A DNA stretch of 64,000 nt. Source: Trifolium pratense (taxonomy: Eukaryota > Streptophyta > Magnoliopsida > Fabales > Fabaceae). The DNA is taken from assembly GCF_020283565.1 (NCBI RefSeq), contig NC_060065.1:25532409-25596408 (forward strand). Reading direction: 5' to 3'. A program made the position numbers and the translations under genes. Numbering within the stretch: the first letter of the stretch is position 1; each line of letters begins with the position of its first letter. This document shows positions 11,035 through 22,400 of the stretch, piece after piece. Below the pieces are notes generated by a model. That model searched no databases. It was not told where the DNA came from and saw only the letters and a list, made by a program, of their open reading frames with translations.

Positions 11035-11968
11035 ATCTCTCTCTCTTTCTCTCTCTTATCCCTTTGTTGTTGAGTTGAGGTTCAATTTCAATTCAATTGG
11101 ATTGGATTATGAAATCTTGAAATGAAGGATTGCTCAACGAGTAACATAATCTCTATACTGCCCTTATTCTATTTTATTATTTTCAAAAAATAAAATAAAA
11201 AATAAAACCCCAAAATTACTCATCTACTACTAATCTATTGTATCTATTACTACTAGTATATTAAAATCGATTACGACAAGAGTTACTAATTTATCCTTAT
11301 TACTTTTAATCACATTGCAAGTTTTATATTCTTCATTGTAATTTCACTATAAAAATATATAGAAAGAATATATAAGATAAATACAGTAAAAAGATGATAT
11401 GCATACAAATAGGAACAAACACAAAACAATCTTTACATAAAAATTTCACTAAAAAATAGTATATGAATCTATGCATAAAAATAGGAACAAACAATATAAA
11501 GATTATAAAAAGTTTAGTCAATAAAACTTTTGTTTGACGGGTTAAGTTTTTTATTTCTAAGCCGATACTTTTTCAATTCATACTACCCATGTTGTTGTAA
11601 TGGCTATTTTCTCAAAATCAATTGAAAAACTTTGGCTTGTATAAAGATGTGACTGCTATTTGCATAATTACGAGGAATTTATATCAAAGTCATGTAAAAA
11701 AATTAAATAAATAAAAAAACAAAATAAAATCGGCCAGGTTGGGCCAGCCCATATATACAGTGGCCCACTAAGTAGGATCGGATTGGGCAGGGCCGGATCA
11801 ACCCATTTAACACCTCTTACACGTAGAACATTTATTGCCGATGTTTTCTCTTTAGGCCTCCATGGTTCTTTTTCTCCTGAATTTTATTATTTTGCCATTC
11901 AATAAAAACTTCTGTTGCCATGAATCAAATTTTTTTTGCCTTGAAAAAAATTTCGGTTTCTGTTAATC
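11035..11968. other. RPS20 side of the divergent intergenic region
   Basis: A CT-rich stretch (11035-11060, GA-rich on the RPS20 sense strand) abuts the RPS20 start codon and is probably its leader. Farther out the DNA is AT-rich. A short GC-rich patch at 11730-11810 (GGGCCAGCCC, GGGCAGGGCCGG) resembles the ends of the hAT-like relic at 651-1282. No core promoter element can be assigned with confidence. Confidence 0.4.
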
Positions 11969-12150
11969 GAGTTGAGATCCTCTCCATTTTCTATCATTTT
12001 CATTTCTTCCATTACCAAAATTTTTAAATATTTTTGGGTGTATAAAAAATATTTGGACCCACTTAATATCACATTTTTGCATTTATATTCCCAAAACTAT
12101 ACAATAATGGAAGAAATGGAAATAATGAGAAATGGAGAGGATCCTAACTC
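11969..12150. mobile_element. MULE-type MITE with perfect 9-bp duplication
   Basis: A 182-bp foldback element. Its terminal inverted repeats begin GAGTTGAGATCCTCTCCATT (left) and GAGTTAGGATCCTCTCCATT (right, reverse complement). Flanking CTGTTAATC at 11960-11968 and 12151-12159 are identical 9-mers, the duplication size typical of Mutator-like elements. It has no coding capacity and sits in the interval between RPS20 and PSMD5. Confidence 0.85.
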
Positions 12151-12443
12151 CTGTTAATCAAATTTTCCTTAAATTTGAACTAGAAAAAACTTTGGTTTGT
12201 GCGAACCAGAGTTTTTATCAAGGACAAAATTGGAATATTTGGAGTATAAAAAATACACGTTCCAGAGAGAAAACATCTTTATTGCTACGTGTTAAAACCT
12301 TTCTTCTCCTTTTCTTCATAGCCACCGCCCCCACCTTAACCTAGTTTTTTTTTCTTGATCTACCAAGGAGGGGTGGTTTTAGGGTCAATTTTTGACCCAA
12401 AATCACCCCTCATAGTTGTTTTTTATTTTCTTTTTTTTTTTTA

Positions 12444-12977
12444 TTTAAATAAGTGATCTTCACATTGATCAAGTTTTTATTTTGTGTTTTCTTTTTTGTG
12501 ATTTCGCCGTCTGAGTGCGGCGTTGTGTTGTTCGTCGTTTTGTGCGACGTTTTTGTTGTCCCGTATTGTTGCGGTGTTCATTGGATTTATATTGAAAATA
12601 TCAGCTTCAGTCAATTAGAGATTCAACCAATGATTTGGGCTTCAACGCTGCAAATCCGGAGGGATGGATACTTCAGTGACTTTAACTTTATCATGCATTT
12701 TGCCGTTGTATTTAAATAAGTGATCTTCACATTGATCAAGTTTTTCTTTTGTGTTTTCTTTTTTGTGATTTCGCCGTCTGAGTGCGGCGTTGTGTTGTTC
12801 GTCGTTTTGTGCGACGTTTTTGTTGTCCCGTATTGTTGCGGTGTTCATTTGATTTCTATTGAAAATATCGGCTTCAGTCAATTAGAGATTCAACCAATGA
12901 TTTGAGCTTCAACGCTGCAGATCCGGAGGCAGGGATACTTCAGTGACTTTAACTTTATCATGCATTTTGCCGTTGTA
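12444..12977. repeat. Tandem duplication of 267 bp upstream of PSMD5
   Basis: Two adjacent copies, 12444-12710 and 12711-12977, run TTTAAATAAGTGATCTTCAC through TTTTGCCGTTGTA with few substitutions. Each copy has two GC-rich potential hairpins: CGCCG with CGGCG around an 8-base loop, and CGTCG with CGACG around a 7-base loop. The copies end about 120 bp before the PSMD5 start codon, so they lie in its promoter or leader. Each contains a short open frame beginning MIFTLIKF, probably a by-product. Confidence 0.88.
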
Positions 12978-13100
12978 TGCTGTTAACTCGGATGCTGTGA
13001 GTTTTGTTCGTAGATTTAGCTATTATCCCCTTCTCTTTTTCGGTTCTGATACTTCTTCGGACTTCATTGATGTGTTTGCCCTTACGCAGAGCAAATAGCA
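12978..13100 (+). promoter_or_regulatory. Probable PSMD5 leader
   Basis: A pyrimidine-rich stretch ending CTTACGCAG just upstream of AGCAAATAGCAATGG. The CAG at 13087-13089 would be a good acceptor for a 5' UTR intron. The matching donor was not identified, so this is an inference. Confidence 0.35.
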
Positions 13101-16100
13101 ATGGACGAACAATCCCAACTCCTTGAAGCCGCTACAGATTTCGCCCACTACCCTGGTATCTATCTATACTTAACTTTTCCCATTCTATTCTACTATTACT
13201 TTGTAGCATAACAACATCGCTCAGTTTTATTTCAGGTTCTCATAGTGATCATTCTGCTACACAATTTCTCAATCGCTTCCCCCTTCCACTCATAATCAAG
13301 TCACTTTCTTTTTCTCACTTTTCTTTTTCTCCTTCTATTGTCATAAAGCCTATGTGATGCATGATTTAGGGTTTTATTTTTAGTTTTTCCACTTAATTTC
13401 TTCTGTTCTTTGTCATCAAGTAAATTTGGGGTTTTGTTCAATCAATGTTGATTTGAAAATAGCGACTGAAAGTGAAACGACCTGTTAAGAGAAACTTATG
13501 CTTCATTTTCTCCTTTAATTTTGCAGTGCATTGCAGACTCAATTTGATGTGCCAGGTCTTGAAAGTACTCTAGTTCAATGCCTTCAAAGGTTATTCAAAA
13601 CTAAGTTGGGTGCTTCCTTGATTCCACAGTATATGGTTTGTGATTTCCCTACTCCTTTTTCTGTTTCATTGTACTTTTCTAAAATATATCAACATAATTT
13701 CATAGTAATTTAATTTTAATATTTTATAATTAGTTAATGCATATGTTATTTTTCAATTTATATATAATAATGTTTTTGTACTATTGGAATCACATAATTT
13801 AGATTCTAGACACTGCGTTTCAAAGCGTGTTCTCAACAATTAAAACCTTTTGATGGACAAAAGCAAAATACTTTGGAAATTGTTTCTGTACAGTTTAACT
13901 ATTATTCTTAGAGGGGCATCAAAAATTTGTTTCCTGTGTTTTATCAGTAATTTTCAGTCTACACACATGCTGATAACTATGATTTCTCCTAGTAAATTAT
14001 GAATTTATTGTTATATTTATATGCTTATTGGTTTGATATTATGTTTTTGGCTCAGCCATTTGTTCAAGTTGGTCTGCAGGCAGATTCTCAAGCAGTCAGA
14101 TCCTTAGCTTGCAAAACAGTACGTCCATATATTATGTATATACCAAATTTATTTAAATCCTTTTGTTTTTTTAGGAAATGCCAAATACATTAAATTACTA
14201 AAAGGAGGCACAAGAGATGCCAAAGTCATACAATAGAAAGTGATCGCCAAATACCCTACAAAATGCAAAAAGAACCACCCAAGCACCTCCCATAAAGAAA
14301 CAAACATTTTTATTTTTAATAGTGGAATCTATTTTGCATTCTCTTTAATTTGAACTTTGCCTTTGTTTTACTTCAATGTGGTTTGACACTCGTCAATGTA
14401 CTATAACTTGACTCAATGAAAACTTTATACGTGACGATTCTGTAGTAAGCTGTGTGGAAAAAGCTAAAACAGCCACCAGTTAATCTATCATGAGTGAAGT
14501 TTGAATTCGTAGTATTTTTTCGTTTCAGCTTCACGCATTGATGGCAGTGGTTTTTCTGCCAAGTATTCTGCCACAACCTCATCTAATTATGGGTTGGGAC
14601 CTGCTAGCAACATGTAGACTCTTTATTTTCTTCTCTTTTCTTTCTTCTCTTTTCTTAAATTTAGCCATGCCTTTGGGATTTTCCCTACCGTCGTAGTAAC
14701 ACCGGTCCAGTTCCAGCCAAAGAGTAACCATGGTGTTGTAATAGGTGGTGACATTTTGGACTCCTTGTTTGGACTGCCATAATTGAGTTTTGAGATAAAA
14801 AAACTGTGACGAGTTATCTAAGTTGGAATAGAAATTGTAGACTGCTTCACATACATCCTTATAGCGGATGGAAGAAATAAATATGTCTTCCCTAATGTGA
14901 GTCCCATTGAATTAATCAGCCACACTATGATGAGAGAATTTTCTGACTTCAATTTTTGAAGAGTGATTGGGTTTTCCTAGTTGAGGAGTGTCTCCAGTCA
15001 AGTAGTTGAGTTTGCCTTTGCCATCGAGGGCTATCAGAGCCGAAGCTCTGATTCCATGTGAATTTTAGGAGGGAAGGAATATTAATAAGAGAGATACACT
15101 GGCAGGGAAAGGAGTGATCCTAACCACCCTAATTATAATTTTAATATTAAGATAAGATTGGCAGGTAAGAAAGTAGAAACAGATCAGATTGGGAGCAATA
15201 TATTTGTTCCAAGCTTGGAGAATTCAACTTATATGCTCTATCTTGAGTCCAAATCTTCAAAATTGCTCTGCCCAACTTTTTTATTGAATAGTGTTATATC
15301 TGATTTGGAAATTAATAGTTAAAAAGTGGTTACTCCAAGAGAAATTCTCTTCAAATGGATTTGAGATGGTTTGATAGTTATTTATGACTTTCTACTCGTG
15401 CAAATAACTTTTTAACTGATTTTTGCAGGTCACTTGCCTTCTCAAGAATCTTGACAATTCTCACACAGTTGCTGCTCATCTTATTAAAGAATTTAACATA
15501 TATTCTCTTTTGCTTGATTGCCTTATCAATGGGTAAGTAGAGAAAACATTATTATGTGTCTCATATCATATCATATCATAGCTGCTTTGCCCTAGTGCTT
15601 TGTTTCAGTAACACCTGATCTTTTATTGTGCCAGTTATTGTATCACCTGTAAATAGCTTGAGTGATTTAGTTCCAATTAGATAAGCTGAATTAATTAAGA
15701 ATTCATTCGTACCTCATCTTGACATTAAGTGTGCATTGGATACACTAGTATAAAGACGTTTCAGTATAATATAAGTACCAGGTGATTTAATTGAATTATA
15801 CTGCAAAAATTGTCTATATTAATGCTGGAATTCGGGCCTGTATCAAGGTAATTTCAAGTCTTGGGGTTCTGGAACAACAAATAAGAAAATGCTGAAACAA
15901 GAGGGTGAGAATGAAAGAAAATATCTTATGATATATTTGATTTTATATTATATATTTGTTTATCGCCCAGGATTAGTTTCTAATCTTAGAAGTTAGAGTA
16001 TCTTAGATTGTCTCTTAGATTAGTTTCGTATTATTTTATTAAGATTTTCCTATTTATTTAAGATTAGAAGTCTCGCAATTCTATATATAGGTGTTAGTGT

Positions 16101-19100
16101 TTTATCTTTTAGTATCAAATCTTTATCAATAATATTACACCATTGTCATATTCAAAGTCCTTATTATTTCTCTTATTCTTTTATCTAAAACACATACTTC
16201 AACATGCTATCTTGAGCTAGTTCAATCCTCTTTTGATCTGTCCTGTCACTGTTTTGCTGTGGAGTTCCCAAACGTTTGGGAATGTATTAACAATTGTTTT
16301 AGTCTTAGATTACAAGAAGGACTGTCGCTTCAGTAGAGCCTGCCTACTGCCTCGACTACATTTTCCAGCAAGAATACCACCCACAAGCACATTTTCCACT
16401 GTGTTTGTCAACCCTTGTTCTGTTTTTCCTATATTACGCTTTTGGGTCCATCATCTTTGCAACCCTTCTTTGAGATCGGTGTGCTGCAATTGGACTATGC
16501 TAGATTCTACACCTGCGAGCCAGTTTATGTTGGGAAGTAGAATATGAGAGAAATATCCCATGTATGGGTTCCCCTTCCCAATAGAGTCAATACTGTATTC
16601 ACAGTACTCACATTCACAATGATTACAATACTCAATAATACCCTCTTTATCCTCGTATTTGTATTCCCCTATTTATACAAATACTTCTTTAACTAAACTA
16701 ACTAACTAACTAACTAACTTCCTACCTAGTTTTCCCTATTCTATATCCTAAGAATTTAGGGAGCTTGTGAGTGAGAGGAATTCTCATCTTCTCACATATG
16801 CAGAAACGAAGATGTGGCAGCTGCGGCAATCAATGCAATAAAGAAGTTGGCTAGTTTTCCTGAAGGCATGGTAAGAGATTTTATTGTCAAGTCACCTAGG
16901 CTTGCATGCTTCTACTTGAATGGAAGATAGATAGGTGATCAATTAGCACCATATTCTTCATGATTTCTGTTTGACATATAATACTATTGCAGGACATAGT
17001 CTTTCCATCTACCAAAGGAGGTGATACAGACCTTGGGATCATAGCATCACAATGTTCGTCACTGGTATGAATACTAATATGTTAATGCACGGTTTTGCAT
17101 TTATCATTGTATATTTTAACATATAGACTATTTGGAGGGTTTAGTCTTGATATTGCACGGGGAGGTTCTGTAAAGTAAGCCGAGCTCTTCTCTTATAAAG
17201 CTGTGATTTATCTTTTTTATGATTTGGAAATAACGTTCAAGGGAGAATTTTTTTAATGGTTCAAGACCTCAAATGTTTTTACTATCAGTGTACTGGTACC
17301 TATATGCGTGGAAACTGATGCAATTTAGTCAGGAGAACAGTTCTAATTTCAAAGATCTCAATGTTCCTTGTTAATGGTAGAAAAAAACAAGACACGTGTG
17401 ATGCAGTCCCAAGATATCTTTATCTGAGTATATCATCTTATCTATTTCGATATACTTAACTCCTTCCTCTTTATTCCCCCCATCGCCTATTTTGATATAT
17501 TTATCTAACTCCTTCCTCTTTATTCCCTCCGTCGCATAATAACTGACCTTGTTGATCTATTCACACAGATTAAGAGAAATGTATAAATAAAAGAGAGAGA
17601 GGAGTATTATTACTGAAGTACCCTTTCCGTCTTCATCATTATCATCATAAAAATAAAAAATTGGAACGGCATCCTCTCCAACTTGGTCTTGAACAAAGTC
17701 TTCATTCTCCATGATCCACCCATCACTAGGGGTCTGTTTGGCAAGCCAAAAAAGCTAGCTTTTAGCTTTTGTTTTATGGCTTATAAGCTAAAAGACTTGT
17801 TTGGTAACAGTCTTTTTCAGAAAGAGCTTTTAGCTTATTTTACTTACTTATAGCTTCTTTTTCAGAAGCTATTTCAAGTAGCTTCTGAGCTTATAGTTTC
17901 TAGCTTTTCATTTTTTCTTCCTCTTTTACCCTTATTATTTTAACTAAAATCCATATTTACCCTTTATAATTTATTATCATTAGAATTTAAAATAAAATAA
18001 GTAAATGCATGTTTTGACGTTGCTTCTTTTAAAACCACATGTATATAGTATGTTTTAACGTTGTCTTATTATCTATTTTCAAATATGAAGGTTAAAACAT
18101 ATTATTTTTTTTATCAATTCATAGGTACGTACCTTACTATAATTTTTTTTTTGAAACAACGTACCTTACTATAATTAACCATTATACTATATTGTGAATA
18201 TATTTTGTTGTTATTTTTTTTTTTGTTATTTTTCATAAAGTATATCAACTGAAAGGAAAATAATAATTTAAAAAAAAAATTCAGCGTATAAAAATTAGTT
18301 TAATAATAATGTTTGAAAGATATATTTATTGAATTAATAAACTTAAAATATTGTAAAAAAAAAATAAAATAAACTTAAAATATTAAATTCTAAGTATCTT
18401 AAATAGTATTAATTGGATAAAAAACATTATTGAATTAAAGATGTCCTTTTATGTCATTTTACATTTATCAGTCAGTTGAACCGCTAATCTTACCAAACAC
18501 TTCAATCACAGCTTATCAGCTAGAAGCTATCAGCCATCAGCCATAAGCTATCAGCTAGCTTATCAGCCATAAGTTATTTTTGCCAAACAGAGCCTAGATG
18601 AAATATTTGGAGTCATTATAGGCAAGATAATCAAAACCAGACCATGAATTGAATAAGTGTTGGCACTGGTTCAAGGTTCAAAAGTTTGACTGGGTTCGGC
18701 TGGTTTTGGACCAATAATAATTTTTTATTTTATATTTGATATTTGATATAATATATAAATCAATAATAAATCAAAAATAACATAATATTCATTACTTCAC
18801 TCCAGGTCTTTAGTTGTGCTTATGTTCCTTTCCTCTCAAAGCCAAACAGTCCCCATAAGCTTGATTTTTGATCTCTTGAATGTCTGACTCTCGGACTCTT
18901 ATTCAATGAGTTTATATTTCCTTATACAGACTTATTTTCAAACCATCTGCTGAACCAACATCTGCAGCTTATGCCATCACCCACCTCCTATTCCTGTCAT
19001 TCTTTACAATCCTTTCTAAACCTCCAGATTTCTGCATCCACTGCTCATTCTACTGAGCCAGTTTCTACTGTTAATCCACCTTGAGCTTGTTGGCAGGGTG

Positions 19101-19425
19101 GGGGGATATATTTATAAAATAGGATCTTTTAATAATATTAGCAACCCCCTATATAGTCGTTGAATAGGATCTTTTAATAATATTTGTTATGTTATTGAGA
19201 CCGATTAAGATTAACGCTTTATGTGTTTTTATTGAATACCGTTAAGCTTGATCAATCTCAATAACATATCAAATGATTTTAGATTTTTATAGAATTGAAC
19301 ATGGATGATCTAAATGATATAAACTTTCAATCCAACGGTGTATTTTGTAAAATTTGTATTCGTTGAAGCGTTATTGAGCGGTGTAACATTACTCAAATGT
19401 TACACCGGTGTAATTTGATCCCTCC

Positions 19426-19489
<64 letters not shown>

Positions 19490-22400
19490 CTGTTATCCTT
19501 GTATTGTAATAACTAAATTCATATATTCAATAAAAACACATAAAGCGTTAATTTTGATCGGTCTCAATAACATATCAAACGCTTTTAGATTTTTGTAAAA
19601 TTGAACATGAATGATCTAAATGATATAAACTTTCAATCCAACGGTGGATTTTGTAAAATTTGTATTCGTTGAAGCGTTATTGAGCGGTGTAACATTACTC
19701 AAATGTTACACCGGTGTAATTTGATCTCTCCCTCTATATATATATAGCTGTTATCCTTGTATGTAATAACTAAATTTTTTGATTTTAATTTGCTGGTGTC
19801 ACGCGTTTTGTTTTGGTGTGATTCACCCATTGATTGAACTTTCCTTAATGTACTATTATTTATCCTCTTACCATCCTGATTTAGGGTCGAGTTCGTGTAT
19901 TGGCTTTAGTGGTGAAGCTTTTCTCTGTATCTACCTCAGCAGCATCTGCCATATACAGTTTAAACCTACTTAAATTGTTGGAAGCAGAAATCAGAAGTGC
20001 AGATGATACCCTTGTAACTTTAAGCGTTTTCGAGCTGCTGTATGAGGTGACTACTCTCTCTCTCTCTCTCTCCCCTCTCTCTATTTCTCTGTCTCGTTGT
20101 GGCTATATATGATACTATTAGATATGATCTGTAATTAAGTAAGTTTGTGCTGTAATGCAATTAGGACATTGATTTCATACAATTTTAATTTTTGATGTGT
20201 TTCCTTATTTGTGCGATACAATTAACATGGATGATTCAATTTTTTTTCTCTCTTATCTATTTTTATATTGGCATCATAGCTCCTGATCCCAGGGTTTCTG
20301 CATCCAAATTTAAACCCTACCATCCTTCATTGCATGGCCCTTTTTGGCACCTTCACAAATCCCTTAGAAGTGCAGACCACTAAGGTAGCTTCTCAGCGCC
20401 GTCGACCGCCGCTGCCTCATCCATCTTCTCCATGGCCGATCTGACCGCCGCTGCCTTATCCATCTCCTCCATGGCCGATCTGACTAGTGACCCTACCAGG
20501 AGATTTCATCTTTTCCAGATTAGCCTGTCTGATGAGAGAAAAAACTTGATAATTAGATAACAAAATAAAAAGAATGGATGGAAATAGACAGAAATGAAGG
20601 CAATCACAATTCTAATCCAAGAATAGTGATAAACCAAGTGAGGATCGCCACAAGAAACGTGGTTTCTTGATAAGATAGATAGATGGTTCAATCCAGAACC
20701 AATAGAGCAATGCTCATAAAAATCACTAAAAGTGGTTTTTTTTTTTAAACAAAATGCATCATATCTTTATTCAGCAGTGTGCCTTCTATATATATATATA
20801 TATATAGAGGTAAGGCCATGTTTTTAGTACATAGAAAGCAAGAGAAACTAATAAAAATACAGCCAATAATTCTATCATCAATGACTAGGCTGCATTATTA
20901 CAAGATTGTTACAAAATAATTAGAAAATAAATATTTGTGTGGCTAACCAAGTCATTGGGCTTAAGTGGTTAATGAGCTTCACCAAAAAGGACGGATTTCG
21001 GGAGAACCTGGGTTCGATTCCTGGGTGGAACAATTTTTTGGCCAGACTTTACTTACCTCGCGGCCGAACTCTGGATTACTAGGGCCCCTTTCCCCTAGGA
21101 ACCAGAGGGTTATAAACCAAAAAATATATATTTGTGTGGCTGATTAATGATATGGACGGCTGAAGTAATGCTTGGATGGTTACAAATTGATTTCGTCATT
21201 TAGATGACTGAATAATAGCTCTTCATTGCTCTTAATATGTAGCAGCACCACTTTATTGCCTTCCTTTTATAACCAGCGCCATTTCTCTCTCCTACTCTTG
21301 GAGAGTTCAGATATGCTCCATTAGCTTATCCTCCAGTTTGCTCCAGTTCCTTGCTAGATCTATGACATGTGGATATAAAAGAAATCAACGGGTGAGATTG
21401 AAAAATGGTAAAGTAGATTAAACAATTGAGATACCTCTTATTCTCATCGTGAAACAAATAACCCACCCATCTCCGTCGTTGTGTCACTCAGTCGCCGCTG
21501 TCTTTCTCTCCTTGTCGCCGACTCGCCGTTTACCGTCCTCGTCGCTTCACAATTCAAGTGTCTCCTTTGTGCTGCCATTTTTCCCTTTCCCTTTTTCAAT
21601 TTGAAGATTGAAGATTGTTTGATTGAAAATTTGTTTGGCTATAATGAAAATTTGTTTGCCTATAATTAATCTTAATTTCATATTTTCAATTTTAAGATGG
21701 TAAGCTTCTGCAATTTTGAGTACAGAAAAAAAAAATCATGCTCTGTGAGAAGAAAATTAGGGTCATCGTGTTTCTAGGAATATAAAAGGATTAATGGTGA
21801 AAAAATAACATGTAACAAACAAAAAGGTAAAATATGTGTTATATGAAAAAACGAGAAAGAGAACCGGAGAAGAGAAGATGGGAGAAGAAAGACAAGATCT
21901 ATTATAGGTGATTTGTTTCACGGCGGCGGTTTGGGTTGTTTCTTCTATTTGTTTTTGGTACATTTAAAACTGAAAAACATTACTTTAAATCAGAACGGTT
22001 GATTATTGTTTTTTACACGTGTCATAGATCTAGCAAGGAACTGGAGCAAACTGGAGGATAAGCTAATGGAGCATATCTGAACTCCCTTTTGGATGCTCAT
22101 GATCACTTTTGTAACTCCTTTGCTTCAGCACCTTATTTGCACGAAAATTAACACAAACATATATAAAACTACGAAAATCACAATTTCAACCAAAATTAAT
22201 TGGTTCTTTTTATTCCATGACCGAAATAATTCTTGTTAAAGGATAGAATTTTAGGATCACATCACTGTCCCTGTAGTTTGACCGTCATTGAAGCACGGAT
22301 CACGCACATTATTTAACTTCCCTCTTCTACTCACCCATTATGAACCCTTATATTGACTCTTAAGTGTCTATCACACACTTACAGGCAGAATTTACGAATT

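Noticed and set aside
12453..12905. Two small ORFs beginning MIFTLIKF as genes
   Set aside because: They are copies of the same sequence in a 267-bp tandem duplication, differ in length because of stops, and have no recognisable domain.
20945..21127. tRNA gene suggested by box B
   Set aside because: No cloverleaf fold or anticodon arm; flanking duplication and A-rich end identify a SINE.
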